A DNA stretch of 43,445 nt from JAPLDB01 sp038230515 (GCA_038230515.1 JBBRND010000033.1:1-43445), one strand, 5' to 3'. Positions 1 to 8,737 are shown, numbered from the stretch's first letter. The notes: generated from the letters alone by a model not told the origin. Numbers and translations: made by a program.

Positions 1-1
1 C

Positions 2-85
2 GATCTCATACTTACCTGTCAGCCGCAGTTCACTAACATACCTGCTGCAGCACCAACAGAAGAAAAAGAAGAAGCAAAAAAATAA
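2..85 (+). CDS. C-terminal end of an unidentified protein (cut by window edge)
   Basis: An open frame enters from the left edge and stops with TAA at 83-85. It encodes 27 residues ending in an Ala/Pro-rich stretch followed by a Lys/Glu-rich tail (PTEEKEEAKK). A good intrinsic terminator follows about 25 bases later, which supports this being the true end of a transcribed gene. Charged tails like this occur on many proteins, so no family can be named. Confidence 0.6.
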   Translation, partial: DLILTCQPQFTNIPAAAPTEEKEEAKK

Positions 86-110
86 TTCTCTTTCGCTTCA
101 CCTCGAAAAA

Positions 111-142
111 AACCACTCCTCACAAGGGAGTGGTTTTTTTTT
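111..142 (+). terminator. Rho-independent terminator
   Basis: AACCACTCC (111-119) pairs perfectly with GGAGTGGTT (127-135) across a 7-base loop. The stem runs directly into a run of nine T (134-142). It closes the transcription unit entering from the left and separates it from the metallo-hydrolase gene. Confidence 0.85.
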
Positions 143-206
143 ATTTTCTTTTCTAAAGCAACACTGGAAACTGCGCCAACCTGAATTTATTTCTGTTCTT
201 TGCGTC

Positions 207-1055
207 ATGTCACTTTTTATTTCCTCTCTTAATTCCGGCAGCAACGGAAACTGTTATTATGTAGGCAATCATCGCGAAGCAGTGCTAGTGGATGCAGGAA
301 TATCCTGCCGCGAAATAGAAAAGCGGATGAAGAATATCGGCTTGTCAATGGAATTGGTAAGAGCGATCTTCATCTCGCATGAACACATTGATCACATACG
401 CGGGCTGGGTTCTATCCTCAAAAAATATAAGCTGCCGGTTTACATTACTGCACCCATGATAAAATACACTCGCATTCGCCCCGAACGGAACCAGGTTATT
501 TCGTTCAAGGCAAATGAGCCCATAAACATTGGCGAACTTTCAGTAACACCGTTTGTAAAGTTTCACGATTCAGCAGACCCTTATAGTTTTGTCGTAGAAG
601 GAAACGGAGTGAAGGTTGGCGTAATTACTGACGTGGGTAAAGCGTGCAAAAATGTGATTCATTATTTCAGGCAATGCGATGCCTGCTTTCTTGAAAGTAA
701 TTATGATGAGCAAATGCTTGAAGAAGGAACTTATCACACGAGTTTGAAGAATCGCATTCGCGGTGGCAACGGACATTTATCCAACGCCCAGGCGCTCGAA
801 CTTTTTGTGAAGCATAAAAATACGTTCATGAGCCATTTGCTTTTATCTCATCTTTCCAAAAACAACAATCGTCCGGAGGTGGTGGAGAAGTTATTCAGCA
901 AACATGCAGGCGCTGTTAATATTAGTGTGGCATCGCGCGATAAAGAAAGTCCTGTCTATGAAATTGAAAGCACAAGCGGCAGCCATTCTGAAACCATCCG
1001 GCTCAAGGTGAGAAAAGAATTTATTCAGATGAAAATGTTTGAGGAGTTTGCTTAG
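207..1055 (+). CDS. MBL-fold metallo-hydrolase, YycJ/WalJ-like
   Basis: This 282-residue protein is a metallo-beta-lactamase-fold hydrolase. It opens with SLNSGSNGNCYYV, the usual start of the YycJ/WalJ group. The metal-binding motif HEHIDH is at residues 58-63, with a further metal-site Asp in LVDAG (about 29) and in ITDVGKA (about 141), and a late His in LLLSHLS. Family members are putative metal-dependent phosphodiesterases or nucleases linked in Firmicutes to cell-wall signalling and DNA repair; the substrate here is unknown. Length is normal for the family. The ATG at 207 is the only start giving the conserved N-terminus, and no Shine-Dalgarno is visible. Confidence 0.85.
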   Translation: MSLFISSLNSGSNGNCYYVGNHREAVLVDAGISCREIEKRMKNIGLSMELVRAIFISHEHIDHIRGLGSILKKYKLPVYITAPMIKYTRIRPERNQVISFKANEPINIGELSVTPFVKFHDSADPYSFVVEGNGVKVGVITDVGKACKNVIHYFRQCDACFLESNYDEQMLEEGTYHTSLKNRIRGGNGHLSNAQALELFVKHKNTFMSHLLLSHLSKNNNRPEVVEKLFSKHAGAVNISVASRDKESPVYEIESTSGSHSETIRLKVRKEFIQMKMFEEFA

Positions 1056-1108
1056 AGGATTATCCGATCACATATTCTCCGGCAAAACATTTTAACTTCG
1101 CGAACTGA

Positions 1109-3016
1109 ATGAAATTTTTTTCTGCTCATCTACTTGCAATTCTTTTTTCAGTGAATTGCTTTGCGCAGCATACCTGTGCGCCCGCTAAAAATAAAAAAGC
1201 ACTCGGTTACTTTACAGATGCATCATCGCTTTTTATGAAGCGCGAATATGAAAAAGCAAGAGCACTTGTTGACAAAGCAATTGAGGAAGACAGTGAATAT
1301 GCTGATGCTTATTTGCTCTCCGGTTATCTTGCTCAGAAGAAACACGATTACAAAACAATGAGTGAGATGATGAAGAAGGCAATTGAGCTTTGCGAGACCA
1401 TTGATCCCGATGCGTACTATCAGCTTGGGTGGCTTGAGTACGACATGAAGAAATATAAGGAGGCAGAAAAGCATCTCAATCGTTTCCTTGAGTTCGATAA
1501 AATAAATGAAGAGCATGGAACAAAAGCAAACGACATGCTCGTGCGCGCAAAGTTGTATGCCAACCCGGTCCCCTTCGAGCCGAAAGCGGTGCCGGGAATT
1601 TCTACTTCCGATCCTGAGTATCTCGCCATCATTTCTCCTGACAATGAACTTGTTTTTTTTACGCGCAGATATGATCAGCAACAGAAGGGTTTGATAACAA
1701 CAACAAGCGTAGAAAAATTTATGCAGGCAAAACGAACGAACGGCCTGTTCAATAAAGGCGAGGCAATGGATTATCCGTTCAATCAAAAAGCAATCGGCAA
1801 CGAAGGGGGCGCTACCATTACGATAGACAACAAACATCTTTTCTTTACCGTGAACAAAGACAACAACTTTGATATTTATTATTCTGACTGGAACAACACA
1901 TACTGGGATGACATCACCAACATGGGACCGAATGTGAATGATCCGAAGCAATGGGATTCGCAGCCATCCGTAACTGCGGACGGAAATACGTTGTACTTCG
2001 CAAGCGCGCGCGATTCAATGACAGGTATTGACATCTACGTTACTCATCGCGATGAAAAAGGAAAATGGACGAAAGCGAAAAAACTTCCTCCACCAATAAA
2101 CACAAACGGAAATGACAAAGCACCATTCATTCATCAGGATGGAAAAACACTTTATTTTTCTTCTGATAGTTTACCCGGACTAGGCGGCTACGATATTTTC
2201 ATGAGCAAGATGGATGACAAAGGCAACTGGAGCAAGCCCGTCAATCTCGGTTATCCGATAAACACGGAGGCGGATGAAGTCGGTTTCTTCACAAGCACCG
2301 ATGGAACAACAGGATATTTTTCTTCGAACAGCATTAAAGGCAGCAGTGGGTATGATGTATTCTCGTTCGATCTTTATCCGAAGGCACGACCTGGAAAAGT
2401 AACACTGCAGAAAGGAGGCCTGAAAGCCGATGGACCTGATTCTCTCGTTTCAGCAACTATTGAGTTGAAAAATACATTCACCAATGAACTCACGCGTATC
2501 AACGTAGATTCAGTAACGGGTGAATATGCCTTTGTAGCTTCCCTCGATCATGATGTGGTAATGACAGTAAAGAAAAAAGGATATGCGTTCGAATCGGAAT
2601 ATATTTCTGCGAGCGATTCTTCAAACATTGGTCCGGTAAAGAAAAATATTCTGTTGGAAAAAATTGATGTCGGCAAGTCTTATACCATCAACGATATTTT
2701 ATTTGCCACAAACAGTTATCAGGTAAATGACACCATTAAAGCAGTTGTGAATGAATTTGCAGATTACCTTATTCAGAATCCCAAACTGACCGTTGCCATT
2801 GAAGGATATACAGACAATGTTGGAAACCCTACTGACAATTTAATACTTTCGCAAAATCGCGCGAAGAGCATTTTCGATTACCTCGTCAGCCGAAGTATTA
2901 ACAAAACCCGGTTGAGTTACAAGGGATACGGAGAAACAAAACCGATTGCAAGCAATGCCTCACAAGAGGGGAGAGCGAGGAACAGGAGAACTGTGTTTAA
3001 GGTAATAGCAAAATAA
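1109..3016 (+). CDS. TPR / PD40 propeller / OmpA-family cell-envelope protein (PorE-like architecture)
   Basis: This 635-residue exported protein starts with a signal peptide, probably cleaved after FAQ near residue 20. TPR-like helices follow at about 25-140. A WD40-like PD40 propeller spans about 170-425 with repeated units such as TLYFASARD and TLYFSSDS. A carboxypeptidase-regulatory-like domain lies at about 440-520. The C-terminus (about 525-635) is OmpA-like and binds peptidoglycan, with the motif IEGYTDNVG and the helix SQNRAKSIFDYL. This order matches PorE of the type IX secretion system. PorE is a lipoprotein, whereas here the residue before the only early Cys is Asn, so a lipobox is doubtful. 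Many paralogues with this layout exist in Bacteroidota, so the T9SS role is an inference. Confidence 0.8.
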   Translation: MKFFSAHLLAILFSVNCFAQHTCAPAKNKKALGYFTDASSLFMKREYEKARALVDKAIEEDSEYADAYLLSGYLAQKKHDYKTMSEMMKKAIELCETIDPDAYYQLGWLEYDMKKYKEAEKHLNRFLEFDKINEEHGTKANDMLVRAKLYANPVPFEPKAVPGISTSDPEYLAIISPDNELVFFTRRYDQQQKGLITTTSVEKFMQAKRTNGLFNKGEAMDYPFNQKAIGNEGGATITIDNKHLFFTVNKDNNFDIYYSDWNNTYWDDITNMGPNVNDPKQWDSQPSVTADGNTLYFASARDSMTGIDIYVTHRDEKGKWTKAKKLPPPINTNGNDKAPFIHQDGKTLYFSSDSLPGLGGYDIFMSKMDDKGNWSKPVNLGYPINTEADEVGFFTSTDGTTGYFSSNSIKGSSGYDVFSFDLYPKARPGKVTLQKGGLKADGPDSLVSATIELKNTFTNELTRINVDSVTGEYAFVASLDHDVVMTVKKKGYAFESEYISASDSSNIGPVKKNILLEKIDVGKSYTINDILFATNSYQVNDTIKAVVNEFADYLIQNPKLTVAIEGYTDNVGNPTDNLILSQNRAKSIFDYLVSRSINKTRLSYKGYGETKPIASNASQEGRARNRRTVFKVIAK

Positions 3017-3133
3017 ATCCGATTGGTTGACTTGAGGTTTTGAAAATTGGATGATGAAAAAAGTTCCGTCACAATATTCTGAAAAAAGTTCCTTCTTAAT
3101 ACTTTATACATCTTATTTAATACTTTCAAAAAA

Positions 3134-3898
3134 ATGACTGCTCACGAAATTGACTACCGGATATTCGGTGATGACATGCAAGCCGTGGAGATTGAACTCG
3201 ATCCTATGGAAGCAGTGCGTGCAGAAGTTGGCGCCATGCTCTTTATGGAAGATGGTATAGAAATGCAAACAGGTACAGGAGGAGGAATTTTTTCCGGACT
3301 CAAGCGTGTTGTCACCGGAGAGAATTTTTTCATTACCTCATTCATCAATGGAGGAACAGGAAAAAGTCACGTTACGTTTGCCGCCCCTTATGCAGGAAAA
3401 ATTATTCCGCTTCAACTCCGCTACCTCGGTGGCAACTTTCTTTGTCAGCGCGATGCATTTCTTTGCTGTGCGCAAGGCATTGAAATCAATGTTGAATTTA
3501 CCAAGCGCATGGGTGCAGGATTATTCGGTGGCGAAGGATTCATTCTTCAACGACTCACAGGCGATGGCTATGCTTTTATCCATGCAGGTGGCACCATCAT
3601 CAAACGTGACCTTGAAGTAGGAGAAACACTTAGGGTTGATACAGGATGCCTCGTTGCACTTGCAACAACGGTAGATTACGACATCCAGTTCATTGGGGGC
3701 TTCACAAATGTTTTGTTCGGAGGAGAAGGAATGTTCTTTGCAAAACTCACCGGACCGGGAACAGTCTATCTTCAGAGTCTGCCATTCTCACGCCTTGCAG
3801 ATCGCATTGTAGCAGCATCGAGATTTGGAGGAAGAAGAGAAGAAACCCGTGGCATTGGCGGATTGCTTGGAGGAATTATCAGCGGAACGGAGAGTTAA
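3134..3898 (+). CDS. AIM24 / TIGR00266 family protein
   Basis: A 254-residue soluble protein with the typical Gly-rich beta-helical repeats of the AIM24 (DUF124) family. Features include EVGAMLFMEDGIEMQT near residue 30, the FSGLKRVVTGENFF segment, and GEGFILQRLTGDG and GGEGMFFAKLTGPG further on. The fold resembles a tandem double-stranded beta-helix. The bacterial function is not established; the name comes from a yeast mitochondrial protein. There is no signal peptide. It stands alone between its neighbours with about 120 bases of spacer on each side. Confidence 0.85.
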   Translation: MTAHEIDYRIFGDDMQAVEIELDPMEAVRAEVGAMLFMEDGIEMQTGTGGGIFSGLKRVVTGENFFITSFINGGTGKSHVTFAAPYAGKIIPLQLRYLGGNFLCQRDAFLCCAQGIEINVEFTKRMGAGLFGGEGFILQRLTGDGYAFIHAGGTIIKRDLEVGETLRVDTGCLVALATTVDYDIQFIGGFTNVLFGGEGMFFAKLTGPGTVYLQSLPFSRLADRIVAASRFGGRREETRGIGGLLGGIISGTES

Positions 3899-3969
3899 GA
3901 ATTAAAAACCTGAAATGAGAAATTAGCATCGTCAGTCTGAATTTTAATTTTTTCTCTTTCCTTATTCCC

Positions 3970-4007
3970 TACCTTTGCAATCAAGCAATAACTCATTCGT
4001 AAATTTG
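3970..4007 (+). promoter_or_regulatory. Possible promoter(s) for ornithine aminotransferase
   Basis: Two copies of the Bacteroidota -7 element TAnnTTTG lie upstream of the start at 4030: TACCTTTG at 3970-3977 and TAAATTTG at 4000-4007. The second would start transcription about 15 bases before the ATG. The first has no convincing upstream TTTG box. For the second, the TTTG at 3974-3977 would sit 22 bases upstream, slightly long. Confidence 0.4.
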
Positions 4008-4029
4008 CAGGTATTCGTATTTAGTACTC

Positions 4030-5259
4030 ATGAAGGGTGTAATTGATAAAACAAAAACTGAAGAAGCCATTGAGCGCGAACAGCAATTTGGCGCGCATAA
4101 TTATTATCCTATTCCTGTAGTTATCGAAAGGGGAGAGGGCGTGTATGTTTGGGACGTGGAAGGAAAGAAATATTTCGATTTTCTTTCTGCCTACTCCGCA
4201 TTGAATCAAGGACACAATCATCCGAAGATTGTAAATGCGTTGGTTCAGCAGCTTAAAACACTTTCACTTACATCGCGTGCATTCTATAACAATGTGCTTG
4301 GTGAATATGAGGAATTCATTACTGACTTTTTCGGATATGATAAAGTCCTGCCTATGAATAGTGGTGCCGAAGGTGTGGAAACAGCCATGAAGCTGGCACG
4401 CAGATGGGCATACACAAAAAAAGGGATTGCAGAGAATGATGCTAAGATTATTGTTGCCGATGGAAATTTCCACGGGCGTACCATCACAATTATTTCTGCC
4501 TCTACCGATCCTGATTCTTATTCGCAATTTGGTCCTTACACACCTGGCTTTGTAAAAATTCCTTACAACAATGTAAATGCATTGAAAGAAGCGCTGAAAG
4601 ATAAAACCATTGCAGCTTTTTTGGTCGAACCGATTCAAGGAGAAGCAGGAGTCGTTATTCCTGATGATGGATACATTAAAGCATGTTACGAATTGTGTAA
4701 AGAACATAACGTACTTTTTATTGCCGATGAAGTGCAGTCTGGTTTGGGAAGAACAGGAAAGATGCTCGCTTGTGATTACGAAGATGTACATCCTGATATT
4801 TTGATTTTAGGAAAAGCATTGAGTGGCGGGTTGCTTCCAATCAGTGCCGTACTTGCTGATGATGACATCATGTTGAACATTCTTCCCGGACAACATGGAA
4901 GCACTTACGGAGGTTACCCGTTAGCAGCACGGGTTGGAATCGCAGCACTCACCGTTTTAAAAGAAGAACGACTTGCCGAAAATGCAGAACGACTTGGTAA
5001 AGTTTTGTTGCGCGAATTGAAAGCGATCAAACATCCGATGATTCAGTTGGTGCGTGGCAAAGGTTTATTCTGCGCCATGGTTATCAAACCAACCAACGGA
5101 AAAGATGCATGGGATCTTTGTCTTTCTCTCAAAGAAAATGGATTGCTTGCAAAGCCAACTCATGGTGATATTATCCGTTTCGCTCCTCCTCTTATTATTA
5201 CTGAAAGTCAGTTGAATGAGTGTATTGATATTATCAGGAATACAATCACTAAGTTTTAG
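4030..5259 (+). CDS. rocD: Ornithine aminotransferase
   Basis: A 409-residue class III PLP aminotransferase. It moves the delta-amino group of ornithine to 2-oxoglutarate, giving glutamate-5-semialdehyde, and so links arginine/ornithine with proline and glutamate. Visible motifs are the phosphate-binding SGAEGVE (111-117), NFHGRT (about 146), the PLP-ring Asp in ADEVQSGLGRTG (D233) and the Schiff-base lysine K262 in LGKALSGG. The substrate-contact region near the N-terminus (AHNYYPIPV) is the one typical of ornithine enzymes rather than acetylornithine or GABA transaminases. Length is normal. No other arginine-pathway gene is adjacent. Confidence 0.92.
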   Translation: MKGVIDKTKTEEAIEREQQFGAHNYYPIPVVIERGEGVYVWDVEGKKYFDFLSAYSALNQGHNHPKIVNALVQQLKTLSLTSRAFYNNVLGEYEEFITDFFGYDKVLPMNSGAEGVETAMKLARRWAYTKKGIAENDAKIIVADGNFHGRTITIISASTDPDSYSQFGPYTPGFVKIPYNNVNALKEALKDKTIAAFLVEPIQGEAGVVIPDDGYIKACYELCKEHNVLFIADEVQSGLGRTGKMLACDYEDVHPDILILGKALSGGLLPISAVLADDDIMLNILPGQHGSTYGGYPLAARVGIAALTVLKEERLAENAERLGKVLLRELKAIKHPMIQLVRGKGLFCAMVIKPTNGKDAWDLCLSLKENGLLAKPTHGDIIRFAPPLIITESQLNECIDIIRNTITKF

Positions 5260-5383
5260 TTTTTGTTCAATCTAATATCAACTTCTTAGATATTTTTTCT
5301 TCTCTCAATGTCATTCTAAGTTTTCTCTTAGCACCTGTTCATAACTAGAGAGGCGAAGCTAAATCATCTGCTTCTGCACCGTC

Positions 5384-5416
5384 TAAATTTGGTTTGCTGA
5401 AACAACCAGTTTCAGC
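5384..5416 (+). promoter_or_regulatory. Promoter -7 box and 5'-leader hairpin
   Basis: TAAATTTG at 5384-5391 matches the -7 consensus exactly, but no clear TTTG lies about 20 bases upstream. Immediately downstream, GCTGAAAC (5396-5403) and GTTTCAGC (5409-5416) form a perfect 8-bp hairpin with a 5-base loop. Transcription from this promoter would begin at or just inside the stem, so the mRNA would carry a hairpin at its 5' end, about 40 bases ahead of the ATG at 5455. Confidence 0.5.
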
Positions 5417-5454
5417 GCACAACTAATTTATTACTAACTCTAAATTTCAAAACT

Positions 5455-5895
5455 ATGATTAACAACAAAGTTCTGCTCGGAGGAATTATTGGCGGTATCA
5501 TCTTTTTTGTATTGGGATGGTTAATTTATGGCATGCTTCTCACAAATTTTATGGCTGCTCATTCCGGCATTAATGCAGCTACTGCTGCGATTGTAAACAA
5601 GGGTATGGAGCAATTTGGGTTTGGATGGATTGCTCTGGGCAACCTTGCTTCCGGATTTTTACTTGCCATCATCTTTAGCAATTATGGAAACATCACCACT
5701 GCCATGGCAGGTGCTAAAGCTGCAGGGATTATTGGTTTCCTTGTGAGTGTTGGATTTGATTCCATCATGTATGGTACCAGTAACTTAATGACGAAAAAAG
5801 GAATGCTGGCTGATGTTCTTGCCTTCACGGTTATGAACATGATTGTAGGAGCCATTATTGCCGCTATAATAGGCATGAAGAAAAAAGCTGAGTAA
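5455..5895 (+). CDS. Small four-helix integral membrane protein, function unknown
   Basis: This 146-residue protein is almost entirely hydrophobic, with four likely membrane helices at about 7-30, 58-78, 85-105 and 122-142, and a short KKKAE tail. The first helix has a Gly-rich pattern (GGIIGGIIFFVLGWLIYG), and a small-residue segment near 84-95 (AGAKAAG) suggests tight helix packing. The layout resembles small DUF1761-type membrane proteins, but I do not recognise it firmly. It has its own apparent promoter and leader, and the next gene is convergent. Confidence 0.75.
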   Translation: MINNKVLLGGIIGGIIFFVLGWLIYGMLLTNFMAAHSGINAATAAIVNKGMEQFGFGWIALGNLASGFLLAIIFSNYGNITTAMAGAKAAGIIGFLVSVGFDSIMYGTSNLMTKKGMLADVLAFTVMNMIVGAIIAAIIGMKKKAE

Positions 5896-6004
5896 GTTTA
5901 AAATCCGGAAGTCATCAGTTCAGGAATTTTTTTTGGAGTTTGGCTGGTTAAAGATAATGGGTATTAACAACTAATATTCAGCTTTGGTAGGCATTTCTAT
6001 AAAT

Positions 6005-6886
6005 TCATTCAATGTTTTCTGCAATTCTATCAAGTACAGTTTCGATCAGCATATTCATTGTTTCATCTCCATTGTGTGTATGTTGTTTAGTAATCCGGTT
6101 TGCAACGATGGCGTTGATAGAACAGCAATGATGACCATGTATCCGTGCAAGTCCGTACATGGCTCCGGTTTCCATTTCAAAATTTGTGAGGCGGTTGCCT
6201 TTGTGATCGAATGAAGTTAGGCGGTCAATCACATCGGGGAAAGCGAGTTCATAGCGTAACACTCTTCCCTGCGGAGCATAAAAGCCGGAGCAGCTTGCAG
6301 TAATTCCTTTATGCATGTTTTCACTCAATGCACTTTCTAATTTTGAAGAACTCCTTACAAGATACGATTGAGGCAATACTCCGTGTGTGGGATAATGATT
6401 TCTGAATGCAGCAATCATCTCCGCTTCCTCCTCCGTGTTTTTTAGTTTGTAAAAATTTAGTAAGCCATCTAACCCCAATCCGAATTGCGAAAACACAAAA
6501 CCATCTACTGGAATATCTTCCTGCAATGAACCGGAAGTGCCAATGCGGATAAGGTTGAGCGAAGTAAGTTTTTCTTTTATTGTTCTTGATTTCAGGTCAA
6601 TGTTTACAAGCGTGTCAAGTTCGTTATATGCAATGTCAATATTATCAGTTCCGATTCCTGTGCTTAGTACCGTAATGCGCTTCCCTTTATATTCACCCGT
6701 ATGCGTAACAAACTCGCGCTTCTGCTTCTTCAGTTCGATCTTCTGAAAAAATTTAGAAACCATCCCTACACGATCCGGATCGCCTACGTTGATAACGGTG
6801 TCAGCAATCTCATGAGGGTGTAGGTTGAGGTGATACACACTTAAATCTTCGTTTAATATTAATTCCGATTCGGGTATTTTGTTCAT
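6005..6886 (-). CDS. Nucleoside phosphorylase, uridine phosphorylase-like
   Basis: A 293-residue cytosolic PNP/UDP-family phosphorylase, which splits a nucleoside with phosphate to give the base and a pentose-1-phosphate. The phosphate-binding motif GDPDRV is at about 36-41. RIGTSGSLQ in the middle is the second phosphate/base site, and NFEMETGAMYGLA (about 234-246) holds the ribose-binding Glu-Met-Glu. The GTSG and FEMET forms fit uridine phosphorylases best, but substrate choice cannot be settled from sequence. It is convergent with the small membrane protein and divergent from the UspA gene, with only 55 bases between the two start codons. Confidence 0.82.
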   Translation of the reverse strand: MNKIPESELILNEDLSVYHLNLHPHEIADTVINVGDPDRVGMVSKFFQKIELKKQKREFVTHTGEYKGKRITVLSTGIGTDNIDIAYNELDTLVNIDLKSRTIKEKLTSLNLIRIGTSGSLQEDIPVDGFVFSQFGLGLDGLLNFYKLKNTEEEAEMIAAFRNHYPTHGVLPQSYLVRSSSKLESALSENMHKGITASCSGFYAPQGRVLRYELAFPDVIDRLTSFDHKGNRLTNFEMETGAMYGLARIHGHHCCSINAIVANRITKQHTHNGDETMNMLIETVLDRIAENIE

Positions 6887-6909
6887 TGATTTTGGAATGA
6901 GTAAATTTG
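6877..6909 (+). promoter_or_regulatory. Promoter of the first UspA gene
   Basis: TTTTG (6877-6881), a 20-base spacer and TAAATTTG (6902-6909) match the Bacteroidota sigma-ABfr consensus well. The start codon at 6942 is about 33 bases further on. The -33 box lies inside the first codons of the divergent phosphorylase gene, so polymerase here would cover that gene's start codon. Confidence 0.65.
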
Positions 6910-6941
6910 CGGAAACAAATTAAAGCAATATTTTTCCCTTT

Positions 6942-7808
6942 ATGGCAACATTCAAAAACCACATTTTAGTACCGCTCGATTTTTCAGAACAATCACTTAT
7001 CGCACTTGGGCAATCAATCAACTTTGCACGCATCACAAAAGCATCTCTCACACTCATTCACGTTATTGAAAATCACTTTCATCTTCCGTTTGTAAAACCG
7101 AAGGTTGACAAAAGCATTGAAAAGAATATTAAGAAGGAGCTTGAAAAACTATCTTCTGAAACATATCTGAAGCACCGAGTAAAAACCGATTTTGTAGTTA
7201 CCCGAGGAAGAGTGTACGAGGAAATTCTGAAGCAGGCGAAGAAGATCAAAACATCGCTCATCATCATGGGCACGAATGGCACTGTTGGCATCAAACGGTT
7301 CATCGGTTCCAATGCATTGCGTGTTATTCGGGAAGCATCATGCCCTGTTATCACCATAAAAGGAAAAAGACACCGCCCGGGTTGCAAAAATATTTTGCTG
7401 CCGTTTGATGTTAGTAAGGAAACGAAAGAGAAAGTGGTGAAGGCAATTGAACTTGCGAAGTTGTACGGCTCTCACATTTACCTGATGAGTGTAATGGCAA
7501 CAAACGATGAGTTTATTGTTAATAAATTGAAACGGCAGATGCTTCAAGTACAGGATTTCGTCAGTGACCATAATGTATCTTGCTCGCACGAATTTGTAAC
7601 GGGAGATGATGTTGCAGAGGAGATTGTAAAATATGCGAAGAAGGTAAAAGCAGATCTGATTGTATTAATGACACAAAAGGAAATGGGTTGGACGGATATG
7701 TTTTTATCTACCGAAGCACAACAAGTACTCAACGCTACCGATGTGCCGGTATTGAGTATTCGCCCGGTATCAAAAAAAGAAATTACCTTGTCAGTTCTGG
7801 AATACTAA
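6942..7808 (+). CDS. Tandem universal stress protein (two UspA domains)
   Basis: 288 residues forming two UspA domains (about 1-145 and 150-280). Domain 1 starts HILVPLDFSEQS and carries the nucleotide-binding pattern G-x2-G-x9-GS (MGTNGTVGIKRFIGSNALRV, about 109-128). Domain 2 starts NILLPFDVS but its equivalent region (LMTQKEMGWTDMFLSTEAQQV) lacks the glycines, so it probably does not bind ATP. Proteins of this kind are cytosolic stress or energy-state responders. The gene is followed after 27 bases by a second protein of the same build, most likely co-transcribed from the promoter at 6877-6909. Confidence 0.9.
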   Translation: MATFKNHILVPLDFSEQSLIALGQSINFARITKASLTLIHVIENHFHLPFVKPKVDKSIEKNIKKELEKLSSETYLKHRVKTDFVVTRGRVYEEILKQAKKIKTSLIIMGTNGTVGIKRFIGSNALRVIREASCPVITIKGKRHRPGCKNILLPFDVSKETKEKVVKAIELAKLYGSHIYLMSVMATNDEFIVNKLKRQMLQVQDFVSDHNVSCSHEFVTGDDVAEEIVKYAKKVKADLIVLMTQKEMGWTDMFLSTEAQQVLNATDVPVLSIRPVSKKEITLSVLEY

Positions 7809-7835
7809 TTTTAATCAACTATAAATCTCATCACC

Positions 7836-8723
7836 ATGAGCCGTACACTTCACATAAAACAAATTCTTATCCCATTCGATTTTTCTGAAACAGCGGAGCT
7901 TGCTCTCGAGCATGGTGCCTTTATGGCAAAATTGATGAAAGCGGAGATTACAATGCTTCACGTAATAGAATCGTATTCTTTTACTTCAGCACTTACGAGT
8001 GCGTTTTCGAAAACACAAATTGAATACGAGGAAAAAGTGGAATCATCTGCCAACGATAAGTTTCGCGAAATTGCGGATAAGATTCATCACCAGACGGGCA
8101 TGCCTGTACATTACCAAACCACGCGCGGAAAAATTTATCGCGCTATTGTGCAGGCAGCAAAAGACATGAACTCAGATGTAATCATCATGGGCACGCACGG
8201 AGCCAGCGGCTTTCAGGAATTTTTAGTGGGAAGTAATACGTACAAAGTAGTAATGAGTGCACCATGTCCTGTTATCTCAGTGCAAACTCATGCGAAGAAA
8301 ATCGGATTTCATGATATTATTCTTCCCATAGACAACAGTCCTACCTCACGACAGAAAGTTCCGATCATTACTGAGTTTGCCAGAAACTACAAGTCCGTAG
8401 TTCACGTTGTTGGATTGATGACGATGACAGATGCTGATCTTCAGAGAACCTTCGAAGTGAAAGTACATCAGGTGAAGGATTACATTGAAGAACATGAAGT
8501 GGCTTTAACGTTGAAAATTTTTAATGGCGATAATGCGACCAACTCACTCATGGATTATTCAACAGAGATAAATGCCGACCTTATGGCTATTATGACTGAC
8601 CAGGAGGGCTCAGGAAAGTTTATGGGTTCTGCTACTCAGCAGTTGGTGAATCATTCCAAGGTTCCGATCATGAGCATTCGTCCGCAAGAGGGCGACCCGG
8701 ATAAGATTTCGATTGGGTATTAG
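7836..8723 (+). CDS. Tandem universal stress protein (two UspA domains)
   Basis: 295 residues, two UspA domains (about 1-150 and 155-285), a paralogue of the preceding gene. Domain 1 opens QILIPFDFSETA and has an intact ATP-binding pattern (IMGTHGASGFQEFLVGSN). Domain 2 ends with a partial version (MTDQEGSGKFMGSATQQ). Both proteins share the layout of binding-competent domain 1 and degenerate domain 2, so duplication of a fused gene is likely. A strong inverted repeat follows 14 bases after the stop. Confidence 0.9.
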   Translation: MSRTLHIKQILIPFDFSETAELALEHGAFMAKLMKAEITMLHVIESYSFTSALTSAFSKTQIEYEEKVESSANDKFREIADKIHHQTGMPVHYQTTRGKIYRAIVQAAKDMNSDVIIMGTHGASGFQEFLVGSNTYKVVMSAPCPVISVQTHAKKIGFHDIILPIDNSPTSRQKVPIITEFARNYKSVVHVVGLMTMTDADLQRTFEVKVHQVKDYIEEHEVALTLKIFNGDNATNSLMDYSTEINADLMAIMTDQEGSGKFMGSATQQLVNHSKVPIMSIRPQEGDPDKISIGY

Positions 8724-8737
8724 GAAATGGGTGATTA

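Noticed and set aside
1223..1951. 242-residue open frame on the minus strand inside the OmpA-family gene
   Set aside because: Shadow of a well-supported gene; its protein is Cys/His/Phe-rich with no recognisable motif.
4264..4791. 175-residue minus-strand open frame opposite ornithine aminotransferase
   Set aside because: The plus-strand enzyme has all catalytic motifs over this stretch; the antisense frame has no coding character.
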